Source: Acaricomes phytoseiuli DSM 14247
GTDB taxonomy: Bacteria; Actinomycetota; Actinomycetes; Actinomycetales; Micrococcaceae
Direction of reading: 5' to 3'
DNA: 64,000 bases
Assembly: GCF_000376245.1 (NCBI RefSeq)
Contig: NZ_AQXM01000051.1
Location: forward strand, 1-64,000
Shown here: in pieces, positions 1-8,895 of the stretch
Layout of the letters: each line of letters begins with the position of its first letter
Position numbering within the stretch: position 1 is the stretch's first letter
Translations under genes and position numbers: made by a program
Notes under the pieces: model-generated
Database searches by the model: none
Told to the model about the DNA's origin: nothing
Seen by the model: only the letters and a program-made list of their open reading frames with translations

Positions 1-226
1 CGAGGAGCTTGATCCGCTTGTTCGCCTCCCGCAGCGCATCCGACTCATTCGCCGCACGGGCAGCCGGGGAAGGACTCGCGGACCCGCGGTCATCGATCAC
101 AAGCCACCGCTTCAGGCACGACGGCGAGACGCCGAAGTCCTTCGCGACCTGGGCAACGGAAGCACCCGAGTCCCTGTAGACCCTGAGCACATCCTCGCGG
201 AACTCCTTGGGGAACGCTTTCGGCAT
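1..226 (-). CDS. IS3-family transposase OrfA, N-terminal part (runs off the window)
   Basis: On the minus strand an ATG at 226 opens a frame that starts MPKAFPKEFREDVLRVYRD and continues with a helix-turn-helix (ASVAQVAKDFGVSPSCLKRWL, about residues 23-42). A heptad-like stretch follows (ESDALREANKRIKLL), the beginning of the leucine zipper typical of IS3 OrfA proteins. About 75 codons are visible and the frame is open to base 1. In this family OrfA binds the insertion-sequence ends and is joined to the OrfB integrase by a programmed frameshift; OrfB would lie outside the window. The element's left end probably lies at about 250-295, before the next gene, but no second copy of a terminal repeat is visible to fix it. 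Whether the element is intact cannot be judged. Confidence 0.85.
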   Translation of the reverse strand, partial: MPKAFPKEFREDVLRVYRDSGASVAQVAKDFGVSPSCLKRWLVIDDRGSASPSPAARAANESDALREANKRIKLL

Positions 227-306
227 AGTGCACATCCTTCCAGCGCCGACACATCGACGCAGATCAGATGTCACCTATCCGTGCAGCAGACCCCATTCAT
301 GTTGGC

Positions 307-879
307 CTATGGCAGCGGGCAGGCTACTTGCCCGCGCAGTCGCCAGACGAGAGCCACGGCGGTCAGAGCTAAAGCAGCTACGGCCAGGAAGGGTTGCACC
401 GGCGCGAACCAAGAGATCGCCCCGGAGGAGCCCAGCGCCAGCAGTGCGAGTTTATTGCAGACCGGACAGCCTACGGCGAACCAGGCCAGGAAACCACCGG
501 CCAGGCCCATCCGGCTACTGCGCCGCTCTGCCGCTTCAGCGGCCTTGGCAACTTCAGTGACGCCGGCTTCTGCGGAACCTGTCTCAGCGCTAGTTTTAGC
601 GCCATCGCTCAGTGGTGGTCGCAGATACGTCGCTACTAGCATTCCGGAGAGCACGGAGGTCAGCAGCCATACCGGGTAGTTCCACCACTCCGCAGCAATA
701 TCACGAGTGAAGAAAGGGCTCGAAATCAGCGCCGTGGCAACGCCGATAAACACAGCTACGACTATCGCAGCCACTGCCGCTGCCAGGATCTGCTTACTGG
801 TCCAGAGTCGCAGCGCTTGGACCGCCAAGGCGATATTCGCCACTATCGCCGGGCGCGTACGACCTTCCGGGGTGCTCAT
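307..879 (-). CDS. Four-helix membrane protein with a GCPVCN motif
   Basis: A 190-residue protein of unrecognised function. It has about four hydrophobic segments: residues 32-53, 69-85, 127-143 (flanking the motif) and about 160-180. A charged Glu/Ala-rich cytoplasmic-type linker lies between the second and third. The notable feature is GCPVCNK at about residue 137, a CxxC placed at a membrane boundary next to a Gly/Leu/Ala-rich helix. Such a pair could be redox active or bind metal; this is inference, and I do not recognise a named family with known function. It starts at ATG 879, divergent from the agmatine deiminase gene, and ends near the insertion-sequence end. A thioredoxin-like or vitamin-K-epoxide-reductase-like fold is possible but the usual extra motifs are not visible. 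Confidence 0.75.
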   Translation of the reverse strand: MSTPEGRTRPAIVANIALAVQALRLWTSKQILAAAVAAIVVAVFIGVATALISSPFFTRDIAAEWWNYPVWLLTSVLSGMLVATYLRPPLSDGAKTSAETGSAEAGVTEVAKAAEAAERRSSRMGLAGGFLAWFAVGCPVCNKLALLALGSSGAISWFAPVQPFLAVAALALTAVALVWRLRGQVACPLP

Positions 880-956
880 GCGGTCTATTCTGGCATGACT
901 GCTTTGCCCTGGAGACGGGTCCTAGCAACCATCTCAGAAGGAACAGGAAAATCTCA

Positions 957-1985
957 GTGACACATCAGGATGCGACCTTCGAGGCCGAATGGGAACCGCA
1001 TGCACAGACCTTCATGTCCTGGCCGAATCGTGAGATCTGGGATGTGGATGTAAGGTACGTCCGGAAAGACATCGCCAGACTCGCTAAGACCATCAGTGAT
1101 TTTGAGCCTGTGGTGATGCTAGCCGGCCCGGATCAGGTTGACGAAGCACAGCGACGCTGCGGCTCGGCCGTGCAGGTGCTGCCTCTTGAGGTGAATGATC
1201 TCTGGGCCCGAGACACCGTCCCGGTTTTCGTCCGAGATAACAGCACAGGGCAGCTACAAGGGGTCGACTTCGGCTTCAACGGCTGGGGGCGCAAGCAGCA
1301 GCATGACCACGATGCATTCGTCGCGCAGAAGCTCATTTCCGCTCTCGGAATCCAGCGGTCCCAGGCCTCTATTATCGGCGAAGGCGGCTCCTTGGAAACG
1401 GATGGCCAGGGAACGCTTATGGTCACCAAAAGTTCGCTGCTCAACAGCAACCGGAATCCTGGCCTCACCCTGGAGGAACTGGATTCCAGGCTCAAAGAAA
1501 CCCTCGGCGTCACCACGGTGATCTGGTTCGATGGCGTCTACGGCGAGGACATCACCGATGCGCATGTGGACTCCCTGGCTCGTTTCGCAGCCCCCGGAGT
1601 GGTGCTACTCGATGTTCCAGGCTTGGGCGCACCCTACGATGTCTGGGCGGCATCATCGGCACAGGCCAAAGGGCTGCTGCATGCCAGCGCTGATGCCCGC
1701 GGCCAGTCCTTCGAGATCATTGAGTTGCCGCAGCCGGACTATCGACGGGTCCGTGGCAGCGAAGAGGACTTCCTGGCCTCCTACACGAACTTCTATATAG
1801 CCAACGGAGCTGTTTTCGTCCCCGAGTTCGGGGATAGAAAAGCCGATAAAAATGCCCGGTCGATCCTCCAGGAGCACTTCAGTGATAGGAAGATCGTGCC
1901 CTTGGGCATCGACGTCATCGCCTCGGGTGGCGGCGGAATTCACTGTGCCACCCGTGAGCTGCCTCGCTTAGCGGCGAACTCCTGA
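957..1985 (+). CDS. Agmatine deiminase / peptidylarginine deiminase family protein
   Basis: The protein has 342 residues, the usual length for the PAD_porph family of guanidine-group-modifying enzymes. Members hydrolyse agmatine to N-carbamoylputrescine and ammonia in the cytoplasm. Visible active-site features in order are NDLWARD near residue 83, GEGGSLETDG near 142, the DAHVDSLARF block with His about 203, and GGGGIHCAT with the catalytic Cys about 330 close to the C-terminus. The start is GTG at 957, preceded by an AGAAGGAA element. No carbamoylputrescine amidohydrolase or putrescine carbamoyltransferase gene is adjacent, so the pathway is not defined by context. The neighbouring amino-acid importer genes are convergent, with stop codons two bases apart. 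The substrate (agmatine against another guanidine) is inferred from family. Confidence 0.88.
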   Translation: MTHQDATFEAEWEPHAQTFMSWPNREIWDVDVRYVRKDIARLAKTISDFEPVVMLAGPDQVDEAQRRCGSAVQVLPLEVNDLWARDTVPVFVRDNSTGQLQGVDFGFNGWGRKQQHDHDAFVAQKLISALGIQRSQASIIGEGGSLETDGQGTLMVTKSSLLNSNRNPGLTLEELDSRLKETLGVTTVIWFDGVYGEDITDAHVDSLARFAAPGVVLLDVPGLGAPYDVWAASSAQAKGLLHASADARGQSFEIIELPQPDYRRVRGSEEDFLASYTNFYIANGAVFVPEFGDRKADKNARSILQEHFSDRKIVPLGIDVIASGGGGIHCATRELPRLAANS

Positions 1986-1986
1986 C

Positions 1987-2808
1987 TCAGCCCGAGACCT
2001 TAGGGCTTTTGCTCATCCAGCTTTCGGTGAACTTCGCAAGCCCTGCTAGAAGCAGACAGCAGCCAACATAAATGGCTCCGCCAACGATCGCCGCCGGGAT
2101 GATCGGGAACTCGAATTCGCCGGCTTTGCCCAGATTATTGATCTGGTACAGCAGCTCCTGGTAGGTGATGATGAAGCCGAGAGCGGTGTCCTTCAGCGCG
2201 ACCACGAGCTGCGCGATGATCGCGGGCAGCATAGTGCGCACCGCCTGTGGAAGCAGGATCATGCCCATCACCTGGGTTTTCCGCAGCCCGATAGCATAGG
2301 CGGCTTCGCTCTGCCCCTTGGGCAGCGCAAGAATACCTGCCCGGAAGATCTCTGCGAGCACTGAGCCGTTATAGAGGATCAGACCGGTCACTACAGCGGT
2401 GAACGGGGTGATCCCTTGCACGCCGATCGAGGGGAGACCGTAGAACATCAGGGCCATCAGAATCAGCAAGGGGATCGCTCGGAAAAGTTCTGTGAACCAG
2501 CCCACCGGCCGGGAAATCCAGGGCCGGTCGGAAAGTCTGCCGACTGCTAGCAGCATGCCCAGCGCGATCGAGCCGACCGCTGCGAAAGCGAAGGCGCTCA
2601 GGGTAGCCCAGAGGCCTTTGAGTAGATTCTCCCAGACCACTGTGTAGCTGAAAATAGACCATTTCTTCGCGGAGAACTGGCCGGTTTCCGCGAAGCGGTA
2701 AACAACAAAGGCCAGCAGCCCCGCGATGACGAGGATGGTAATGATGCCTAGTAGGCGATTGCGCCGGAGGGCTTTAGGCCCTGGGGTGTCGAAGAGGACG
2801 GAACTCAT
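1987..2808 (-). CDS. gluD: Glutamate-type ABC importer permease GluD
   Basis: A 273-residue inner-membrane permease of the polar amino acid (HAAT/GluD) type. After a basic N-terminus there is one helix (about 20-40), an extracytoplasmic stretch, and then the conserved permease core of about five helices. The EAA loop is seen as KGQSEAAYAIGLRKTQ near residue 177, with the following LLPQAVRTMLP signature; it docks on the ATPase. It pairs with GluC as the second permease of a heteromeric channel. Its start codon overlaps the gluC stop by one base, which indicates translational coupling. It is the last gene of a four-gene unit. Glutamate specificity is taken from similarity to corynebacterial GluD in length and layout, and is not proven. 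Confidence 0.9.
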   Translation of the reverse strand: MSSVLFDTPGPKALRRNRLLGIITILVIAGLLAFVVYRFAETGQFSAKKWSIFSYTVVWENLLKGLWATLSAFAFAAVGSIALGMLLAVGRLSDRPWISRPVGWFTELFRAIPLLILMALMFYGLPSIGVQGITPFTAVVTGLILYNGSVLAEIFRAGILALPKGQSEAAYAIGLRKTQVMGMILLPQAVRTMLPAIIAQLVVALKDTALGFIITYQELLYQINNLGKAGEFEFPIIPAAIVGGAIYVGCCLLLAGLAKFTESWMSKSPKVSG

Positions 2809-3455
2809 CAGGAAGCCACCTTCCAGCGGGCTTCGAGCCTGTTCTGCACGAAGCTGAGAATAAAGACCAGAAGAACGAAGCCGAGCGCCACCCAGAGCAG
2901 ACCTTGGAGGGCCGGATAGCCGCGTTCGGAGAGGTTGGACCTAATGGCGCCGGCTTCCAGCACGGAGAAGCCTGCGGCCACGGTGGTGTTTTTCAGCAGG
3001 GCGATGAAGACACTCATGAGCGGCGGCACCACGGCTCGGAATGCCTGCGGGAGGACGATCAGTCGCATGGTCTGCGCAAAGGGCAGGCCGATGGCCCGGG
3101 CGGCCTCGGCCTGCCCGATGGGCACGGTGTTGATTCCGGAGCGGATGGCTTCGGCAACATAGGTTGCCGTGTACAGGGAGAGTGCGATGATCGCCAGGGT
3201 GATGTAGCCCGGATTGGGGAACCCCAGCCGCGGATAGCCGAAGACGAAAAACAGGAAGACCAGGGTGAGCGGGGTATTCCGGATGATGTTGACGTAGAAC
3301 GTGCCCAAGCTGCGCATCGGGGTCACCGGTGAGACCCGCAGCGCAGCGACGACAAGGCCCAGCAGAAGCGCGAAAACCGCGGAGAAGGCGAAGAGTATCA
3401 GGGTGTTCTTAAACCCCTCAATGAAGAGGTCAAGATTGTCGAGCAGTGTGTTCAC
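2808..3455 (-). CDS. gluC: Glutamate-type ABC importer permease GluC
   Basis: A 215-residue permease from the GTG at 3455, which gives an N-terminus (VNTLLDNLDLFIEGFKNTL) like that of known GluC proteins. An ATG at 3527 in the same frame would add 24 polar residues with no clear ribosome site, so I prefer the shorter form. The EAA loop reads IGQAEAARAIGLPFAQT followed by VLPQAFRAVVPP, and about five transmembrane helices are visible. It forms the membrane channel with GluD and is energised by GluA. It follows gluB by about 100 bases and overlaps gluD. Confidence 0.88.
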   Translation of the reverse strand: MNTLLDNLDLFIEGFKNTLILFAFSAVFALLLGLVVAALRVSPVTPMRSLGTFYVNIIRNTPLTLVFLFFVFGYPRLGFPNPGYITLAIIALSLYTATYVAEAIRSGINTVPIGQAEAARAIGLPFAQTMRLIVLPQAFRAVVPPLMSVFIALLKNTTVAAGFSVLEAGAIRSNLSERGYPALQGLLWVALGFVLLVFILSFVQNRLEARWKVAS

Positions 3456-3554
3456 AGCAGTGATCCGCTTCTGATCATGCGGTACCGAGCCCAGGGGGTA
3501 CGTTGTCGTGGCCCCCGGGCCCGGCATCGCTAAGAAGTAATTGAGCGAGTTGTC

Positions 3555-4451
3555 TCAGTTATCGACAGCGGGCTGGGTGGCTTGAACATCGCTGCCGGCC
3601 TGGCCCAGGGTACTGTCATAGATCTTGGTCCAGATCTCCTGGCCGTTGGTCAGGGTCTGGTTGAGGTAATCCTTGAGAGCGGTCTCGCCCTTTTTGAGGC
3701 CGATTCCGTAGCGCTCAGTGGTGAAGGGCTCACCGACTACCTTCAGATTCTCCGAATCCTGTGCTGCATAGCCGAGCAGGATCGCCTGGTCCGTCGTCAC
3801 GGCATCGACTGTTCCGTTCTTCAGCGCGTCGACGCACTTGGAGTAGACGTCGAATTCCTGGGGGATGGCCTGCTGGAAGTTCTCCCGGATGTTCTGGATG
3901 GGGGTAGAACCGGTGGCCGAGCATACCTTCTTACCCGCAAGATCCTGCTCGGAGTTGATGGAATTATCGTCTTTCCGGACGAGTAAGCCTTGGCCCGTCA
4001 CGAAGTACGGCCCCGCGAAGTCGATCATCTGCTTGCGGTTATCCGTGATCGAATACGTGCCCACGTACATATCCACTTGGCCATTAGCGAGTGCCTGCTC
4101 CCGGTTGGAGGAGGCGATCGGCATGAACTGGATCTTGTCCTCGGAAACGCCCAGGCTCGCGGCCATCCAGCGGGCGATCTCGATGTCGAATCCGGAGTAC
4201 TCGTTGGTGGTCAGAGATTTGTAACCCATTCCCGGTTGGTCTTCTTTGACCCCGATGGTGATGGTCCCTTCGGATGTGATCTTGTCGTAGGTCGGGCTGC
4301 CGTTCAGCGAGACGTTCTCCGCCACAGTGTAGGGCTTCTCGCCACTGGCCGCGTCCGAGCCACCCGGGGTACCCGAATTGCAGCCGGTCAGGGCCAGCGC
4401 CATGGTGACGACACCGGCACCGAGGAGGCTGGCTTTTTTGGTGAATTTCAT
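3555..4451 (-). CDS. gluB: Glutamate-binding lipoprotein GluB of the ABC importer
   Basis: A 298-residue solute-binding protein of the SBP_bac_3 family. The N-terminus is a lipoprotein signal (KKASLLGAGVVTMALA) with the lipobox LTGC, so the mature protein is tethered to the outer face of the membrane by a diacylated Cys about residue 23. The body contains typical elements of amino-acid-binding proteins: GFDIEIARWMA, DMYVGTYSIT, RKQMIDFAGPY, GKKVCSATGST and VDAVTTDQAIL. It delivers the amino acid to GluC/GluD. Cys residues at about 178 and 207 may form a disulfide outside the cell. It lies between gluA (about 58 bases upstream) and gluC, within one minus-strand transcription unit. Confidence 0.92.
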   Translation of the reverse strand: MKFTKKASLLGAGVVTMALALTGCNSGTPGGSDAASGEKPYTVAENVSLNGSPTYDKITSEGTITIGVKEDQPGMGYKSLTTNEYSGFDIEIARWMAASLGVSEDKIQFMPIASSNREQALANGQVDMYVGTYSITDNRKQMIDFAGPYFVTGQGLLVRKDDNSINSEQDLAGKKVCSATGSTPIQNIRENFQQAIPQEFDVYSKCVDALKNGTVDAVTTDQAILLGYAAQDSENLKVVGEPFTTERYGIGLKKGETALKDYLNQTLTNGQEIWTKIYDSTLGQAGSDVQATQPAVDN

Positions 4452-4509
4452 GTCTGCCTTTCAATCATGCGAGTGATACGAGGTTCAGTGCGTATTGGTG
4501 AGCAGAAGC

Positions 4510-5310
4510 TCAGTGGGTCAGGATCTTGGACAGGAAATCCTTCGCCCGGTTACTACGCGGTGCGGTGAAGAAGGTCTCCGGCTCGGCGTCTTCGACGATC
4601 TGGCCGTCCGCCATGAAAACCACCCGATCCGCGGCTTTCCGGGCGAAGCCCATCTCGTGCGTCACCACGATCATGGTCATGCCCTCTTTGGCCAGGCCCA
4701 CCATGACGTCCAGGACTTCGTTGATCATCTCCGGATCCAGTGCGGAGGTGGGTTCATCGAAGAGCATAACTTTGGGATTCATGGCGAGTGCTCTGGCGAT
4801 CGCCACGCGCTGCTGCTGGCCGCCGGAGAGCTGCGCCGGCAGCTTAGCCGCCTGCTGGCCCACGCCGACGCGCTCCAGAAGAGCCATCGCTTCCTTCTCG
4901 GCTTGCGCCTTCGGTGTGCCTTTGACCTTGACCGGCCCCAGCGTGACGTTCTCCAGGATGGTCATATGCGCGAAGAGATTGAAGGACTGGAACACCATTC
5001 CCACCTCCGCACGCAGTGTGGCCAGTGCCTTGCCTTCCGCGGGCAGTGCTTTGCCGTCGATGCGGATATCGCCGTCGTCGATGGTTTCCAGCCGGTTGAT
5101 GGTCCGGCATAGCGTTGACTTCCCCGAGCCGGAAGGCCCGATGACCACCACGACTTCGCCCTTGGCAACCCGCAGATTGATGTCCTGGAGCACGTGCAGA
5201 GCACCGTAGTGCTTATTGACCGCGTTGACCTCCACGAGGGGCGTAGCAGTGGCGGCGCCTGCTGCGGCGCCACTGCGGGCATCAGCCAGTGATACGTGCT
5301 CATTCGTCAT
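4510..5310 (-). CDS. gluA: Amino-acid ABC importer ATPase GluA
   Basis: A 266-residue ABC ATPase, first gene of the gluABCD unit. It has Walker [10 protein letters not shown] (about residue 58), the Q-loop FQSFNLF, the signature LSGGQQQR, Walker [13 protein letters not shown] and the switch histidine in VVTHEMGF. Compared with the 242-residue corynebacterial protein it carries about 25 extra N-terminal residues rich in Ala and Thr (ATG at 5310); an in-frame start nearer the core cannot be excluded. It powers uptake through GluC/GluD in the cytoplasmic membrane. The 125-base gap upstream is shared with the divergent LOG-protein gene and should hold promoters for both. Confidence 0.92.
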   Translation of the reverse strand: MTNEHVSLADARSGAAAGAATATPLVEVNAVNKHYGALHVLQDINLRVAKGEVVVVIGPSGSGKSTLCRTINRLETIDDGDIRIDGKALPAEGKALATLRAEVGMVFQSFNLFAHMTILENVTLGPVKVKGTPKAQAEKEAMALLERVGVGQQAAKLPAQLSGGQQQRVAIARALAMNPKVMLFDEPTSALDPEMINEVLDVMVGLAKEGMTMIVVTHEMGFARKAADRVVFMADGQIVEDAEPETFFTAPRSNRAKDFLSKILTH

Positions 5311-5435
5311 GCGAAGACCCTACTCCAATGTTCGTGTCAGATTCATCACATGACAGCAGCCGATCTGCATCGACACAGAAACGTGATAGACCGTGACAAG
5401 TGTCTCTGTTTAAAGTAGTAGCATAGCCTGGGCTT

Positions 5436-6329
5436 ATGAGTTCTCCTATCGGAGCGGACGCTGGTCCGCAGAAAATCCAGACGGAATCGGGTTTTTCCCG
5501 GGTCATGCCCGCCAAACGGCGAGGGTTAATCGGCGGGAACAAGCAGCAGGACAGGCCTGCTCCGACCGAAGACCAGTATCTGCTGGATCATCACTCATCA
5601 GGCGATTTCACGAGCACCGACCCCTGGCGGGTGCTGCGGATCCAATCCGAGTTCGTGGAAGGCTTCGGCGCACTCGCCGATATCGGCCCGGCGGTGAGCG
5701 TTTTCGGCTCCGCGCGCACTCGGCCTGGCAGCGCCTTCTACGAGACCGGTGTGAAAGTCGGCGAACTTCTTGCTGAGGCTGGACTCGCGGTGATTACCGG
5801 GGGAGGGCCCGGCTCGATGGAGGCCGCGAATAAAGGAGCGGTCTATGGCGACGGACTCTCCGTAGGCCTGGGTATCGAGCTGCCCTTCGAACAGGGCATG
5901 AACCAGTGGGTGGACCTAGGCGTCAACTTCCGCTACTTCTTCGCGCGGAAGACCATGTTCGTCAAGTACGCGCAGGGCTTCATCGTGCTGCCCGGCGGCC
6001 TGGGAACCCTGGATGAGCTTTTCGAGGCGATGGTCCTGGTGCAGACGCATAAAGTCACTAGCTTTCCGATCGTGCTGATCGGAAGCCAGTTCTGGGGCCC
6101 GATGGTCGACTGGCTCCGGGACACGCTCGTGGCCGAAGGGCTCGTGTCACCAGGCGATCTGGACATCATCTCCGTGGTGGAGACCGCCGAGGAAGCCGTG
6201 GCCGCTGTGGTCGGGGCGATCGCCGAATCAGAGGCGAAGAAGGCGCAAGCACACAAAGAACAGACTCAGAAGGAGCGCGCGCGCACTGCTGCCCACCGTG
6301 ATGCTGATGCAGCGACGGGCGGGACATGA
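5436..6329 (+). CDS. LOG-family (TIGR00730) nucleotide 5'-monophosphate phosphoribohydrolase-like protein
   Basis: A 297-residue protein of the lysine-decarboxylase-like / LONELY GUY family. Known members cleave cytokinin riboside 5'-monophosphates to base and ribose phosphate; bacterial substrates are often uncertain. The signature PGGLGTLDELFE is at about residue 186, preceded by VITGGGPGSMEAANKGA. These phosphate-binding and catalytic motifs are complete, so an active enzyme is likely. About 60 residues precede the core and about 35 charged residues rich in Ala, Lys and Glu follow it. The ATG at 5436 has little leader and its transcript may be leaderless. The stop overlaps the next gene (ATGA). 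In M. tuberculosis the LOG homologue (Rv1205, from memory) also sits upstream of tagA. Confidence 0.88.
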   Translation: MSSPIGADAGPQKIQTESGFSRVMPAKRRGLIGGNKQQDRPAPTEDQYLLDHHSSGDFTSTDPWRVLRIQSEFVEGFGALADIGPAVSVFGSARTRPGSAFYETGVKVGELLAEAGLAVITGGGPGSMEAANKGAVYGDGLSVGLGIELPFEQGMNQWVDLGVNFRYFFARKTMFVKYAQGFIVLPGGLGTLDELFEAMVLVQTHKVTSFPIVLIGSQFWGPMVDWLRDTLVAEGLVSPGDLDIISVVETAEEAVAAVVGAIAESEAKKAQAHKEQTQKERARTAAHRDADAATGGT

Positions 6330-6802
6330 GCCTGAACTACCTGCTGGTCTTCGTTGCGCTGGTCCTGATTGGCGTTCTGGTGATTTTCTTGCTGGGCCTG
6401 CGCCGTCGGGAACGGCTGGCTGAGCAAGATCTGGCCGAACAAGAACTTCTACAAGAGCTCGGACAGGCACCCGGCGCAGAACTTCCGGCAGCGCAGGCGC
6501 CCTCTTCACGGCGCCGTGTCATGGATCATCCGTTCCTCGATGAGGAGCTGGCCCCGCCGTTGCCCAACCTTCCGCCGGTGCTGCTTCCCGAGCGGCCCGG
6601 GCCCAAAGACGTCGCCAAGGTGCGTTTCTCCCTGGGCCTGCGCGGGTACCGGATGGATCAGGTGGATCAGGTGCTCGATGCGCTCGCCACGGAGCTCGAG
6701 CTCCGTGGCGAGCGCATCGAGCAGCTCGAGGCTGAACTGGCGGCAAAAGCGGTTGATGCTCCGGGCACTCCGGGGGGCGCGATGCGAGGTCATGATGGCT
6801 GA
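6326..6802 (+). CDS. DivIVA-domain membrane-anchored protein
   Basis: The protein has 158 residues. An N-terminal transmembrane helix (about 3-24, YLLVFVALVLIGVLVIFLLG) is followed by a Glu/Ala/Gln-rich linker. A short DivIVA-type element (VRFSLGLRGYRMDQVDQVLDAL, about 97-118) and a terminal coiled coil (ELELRGERIEQLEAELA) close the protein. Such elements mediate recruitment to the curved membrane at septa or poles in actinobacteria. It is not a full-length Wag31/DivIVA. It overlaps the LOG gene by four bases and the tag gene by eight, so it is co-translated with both. The exact role is unknown. Confidence 0.8.
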   Translation: MSLNYLLVFVALVLIGVLVIFLLGLRRRERLAEQDLAEQELLQELGQAPGAELPAAQAPSSRRRVMDHPFLDEELAPPLPNLPPVLLPERPGPKDVAKVRFSLGLRGYRMDQVDQVLDALATELELRGERIEQLEAELAAKAVDAPGTPGGAMRGHDG

Positions 6803-7382
6803 CGACGGAGCGTCCCTGGCCACTGGCCCGGATGGTCAGCCGCGCTGCGCGTGGCCCGGGTTGGTCGGCAGCGAGTTGTATCTGCGATATCACGATGAGG
6901 AATGGGGGCGCCCGGTGACGGGGGAAGCAGCTCTTTTTGAGCGACTCAGCCTCGAGGCTTTTCAGTCCGGGCTGAGCTGGCTGACGATTCTGCGGAAGCG
7001 CGATGCCTTCCGAGCGGCATTCGCTGATTTCGACCCTGAGCGCGTGGCTGCTTTCGGAGAGCACGATGTGCAGCGGCTTCTGGCCGATTCCGGAATCATC
7101 CGAAACCGGGCCAAGATTGAAGCGACCATCGCCAATGCCAGGGCGCTGTTGGCGCTCCCAGCAGGCGAGCCTCTGGGCGCGCTGCTCCGCCGTTTCCAGC
7201 CGGACCCGCGGCCGGAAGGCGCACCGATTCCCGCGAAGACTCCGGAATCCGCTGCCCTGGCGAAAGAGCTCAAAGTCCGGGGATTCCGTTTTGTCGGCTC
7301 CACGACGGCTTATGCCATGATGCAGGCCATCGGTCTGGTCAATGATCATGAAGCAGGCTGCTGGGTGCGCGATGCCATCTGA
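6795..7382 (+). CDS. tag: DNA-3-methyladenine glycosylase I
   Basis: A 195-residue base-excision repair glycosylase that removes 3-methyladenine from alkylated DNA. Visible family features are RCAWPG at the N-terminus, YHDEEWGRP, the FERLSLEAFQSGLSWLTIL block, and the C-terminal NDHEAGCW. The first Cys, the two His and the last Cys correspond to the zinc snap of E. coli Tag. The ATG at 6795 is chosen because GAGG at 6786-6789 is correctly spaced; an ATG at 6792 is possible. It overlaps the DivIVA-domain gene upstream and the mannosyltransferase gene downstream. The neighbourhood matches the tagA region of mycobacteria. Confidence 0.92.
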   Translation: MADDGASLATGPDGQPRCAWPGLVGSELYLRYHDEEWGRPVTGEAALFERLSLEAFQSGLSWLTILRKRDAFRAAFADFDPERVAAFGEHDVQRLLADSGIIRNRAKIEATIANARALLALPAGEPLGALLRRFQPDPRPEGAPIPAKTPESAALAKELKVRGFRFVGSTTAYAMMQAIGLVNDHEAGCWVRDAI

Positions 7383-8781
7383 GGCACCGGACCGGGGCGC
7401 ATCCGGCCCTGCAATCACCTCTGCCCTCACCGACCACCTAGACCCCCGAGCGGCAGACCCCCGAGCGGCAGACCCCCGCCAGGGCGGTGACAGCGGCGGC
7501 CCGAGACGGGCGAGCCCCCGGGATCCCGGGGTCAATGACGTTTTATGGCAGGGGCTGCTTCGAGTACTGCGCCCCCTGATCCGAAGCCCCTGGTGGCTGC
7601 GGATCGGTGTTATCTATCTGTTTAGCAGGCTCGTATCGCTGCTGATCTTCGTCGCTGCGGCCCGTCAGCAGGGCCCCAACCCGTGGGTCGGCACTGCTCC
7701 GGGGTACCTGGATTTCATCGGCATCTGGGACAGCGAGTGGTACCGCCGGATCTTCGCCGACGGTTACCCGGACGTCCTACCCCGGCAAGACAACGGCACG
7801 GTCCAGGAGAACGCCTGGGCGTTCTACCCGCTGTTCCCTTTGTTGATCCGGGGGCTAGCAGCGTTGACCGGGGGTGAGTGGCTGATCCTAGCACCGCTTG
7901 TAGCGACCATCGCCGGTCTGGCCGCGAGCTTGATGATCTACCGGCTGTTCCGGCTGTATGCCAGCACGGTGACGGCGACCTGGGGCACCGCTTTCGTGCT
8001 TTTCTTCCCGATCTCCCCGATTCTCCAGGTTCCGTACGCCGAATCGCTCAATCTGGCATTCCTCGCGGCAGCGCTCTACGCGGTATGCCGGCACCGTTAT
8101 TTCCTCGCAGTCCCGCTGGTACTGCTGAGCGATCTTTCCCGGCCGATCGGCAGTGCTTTCGCCTTCTTCGTGCTGCTGCACCTGCTCAGTCGCCTATTCG
8201 TGCACGAAGAGGCGGGCACTCGCCCGCAGCTCCGGCGTCGGATTGCTGCGGGCTGGCAGCAGATCACGGTGCGGCAGCGCTGGGGTGCGCTGTGCCTGGG
8301 CTTCACGGCGCTCGTCGGTGCCCTCGCTTGGCCGGTCATCGCCTGGTTGGTCACGGGGGAGAGCACCGCGTATACGCAGACGGAGACCGCCTGGCGCGGC
8401 GGCCCACTCATCCTCTTCGAATCCTGGTTCAGTACCGCGACGATGCTTTTTGGACCGCTGCTGGCCCCACTGGCGGTGCTCGGTCTCGTGGTGGGGTTCC
8501 TGCTCTATCTCAACTCAGCAGCGGTGCGCCGGATCGGCCTTGATCTGCGGCTGTGGTGCCTGAGCTATGCGCTCTATCTCTTCGCGGTGCTACATCCGCA
8601 GACGAGCACTTTTCGGTTGCTGCTGCCGCTTTTCCCCTTGGCTCTGGCGGCTGCTTTCATCTCCAGGTCCCGAGCGTACCGAGGCGCCGTGCTCGTCTTC
8701 TTCGTTCTGCTGCAGATCGTCTGGGTGGTCTGGTTATGGGCTTGGGAGCCACTGCCCGGTGGCGGTGATTACCCGCCCTAA
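7372..8781 (+). CDS. PIG-V/PIG-M-like mannosyltransferase, polytopic membrane protein
   Basis: About 469 residues from the ATG at 7372, which overlaps the tag stop by 11 bases; an upstream ATG at 7342 is less likely. After a 60-residue Pro/Ala/Asp-rich cytoplasmic tail there are about nine to eleven hydrophobic helices. The first loop holds WDSEWYRRIFADGYP and ENAWAFYPLFPLLIR. This resembles the WD-Y-IA-GY and AFFPLYP pattern of GT-C mannosyltransferases of the PIG-V group, which use a polyprenyl-phosphate-mannose donor. A role in glycolipid or lipoglycan assembly is inferred. The tail contains two exact 15-base tandem units (7441-7470), giving RAADPRAADPR. It is the last gene of the LOG-DivIVA-tag unit. 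Confidence 0.8.
   Translation: MPSEAPDRGASGPAITSALTDHLDPRAADPRAADPRQGGDSGGPRRASPRDPGVNDVLWQGLLRVLRPLIRSPWWLRIGVIYLFSRLVSLLIFVAAARQQGPNPWVGTAPGYLDFIGIWDSEWYRRIFADGYPDVLPRQDNGTVQENAWAFYPLFPLLIRGLAALTGGEWLILAPLVATIAGLAASLMIYRLFRLYASTVTATWGTAFVLFFPISPILQVPYAESLNLAFLAAALYAVCRHRYFLAVPLVLLSDLSRPIGSAFAFFVLLHLLSRLFVHEEAGTRPQLRRRIAAGWQQITVRQRWGALCLGFTALVGALAWPVIAWLVTGESTAYTQTETAWRGGPLILFESWFSTATMLFGPLLAPLAVLGLVVGFLLYLNSAAVRRIGLDLRLWCLSYALYLFAVLHPQTSTFRLLLPLFPLALAAAFISRSRAYRGAVLVFFVLLQIVWVVWLWAWEPLPGGGDYPP
7441..7478. repeat. 15-bp tandem repeat inside the mannosyltransferase N-terminus
   Basis: Two perfect copies of a 15-base unit (7441-7455 and 7456-7470) are followed by the first eight bases of a third. 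The unit is in frame and encodes the PRAAD repeat in a polar tail before the first membrane helix. This type of repeat can change copy number by slippage without breaking the frame. Confidence 0.8.
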
Positions 8782-8895
8782 GCGTTGTCAGAAGTCCGAT
8801 GGCAGCCGCCTAAGGTTGGCTAGCGGCCCGAAATTACGAGATAATGCTCACAGCGGTCTTTGCTGATTCATAGAGAGCACGAAGGGATTTATCTG

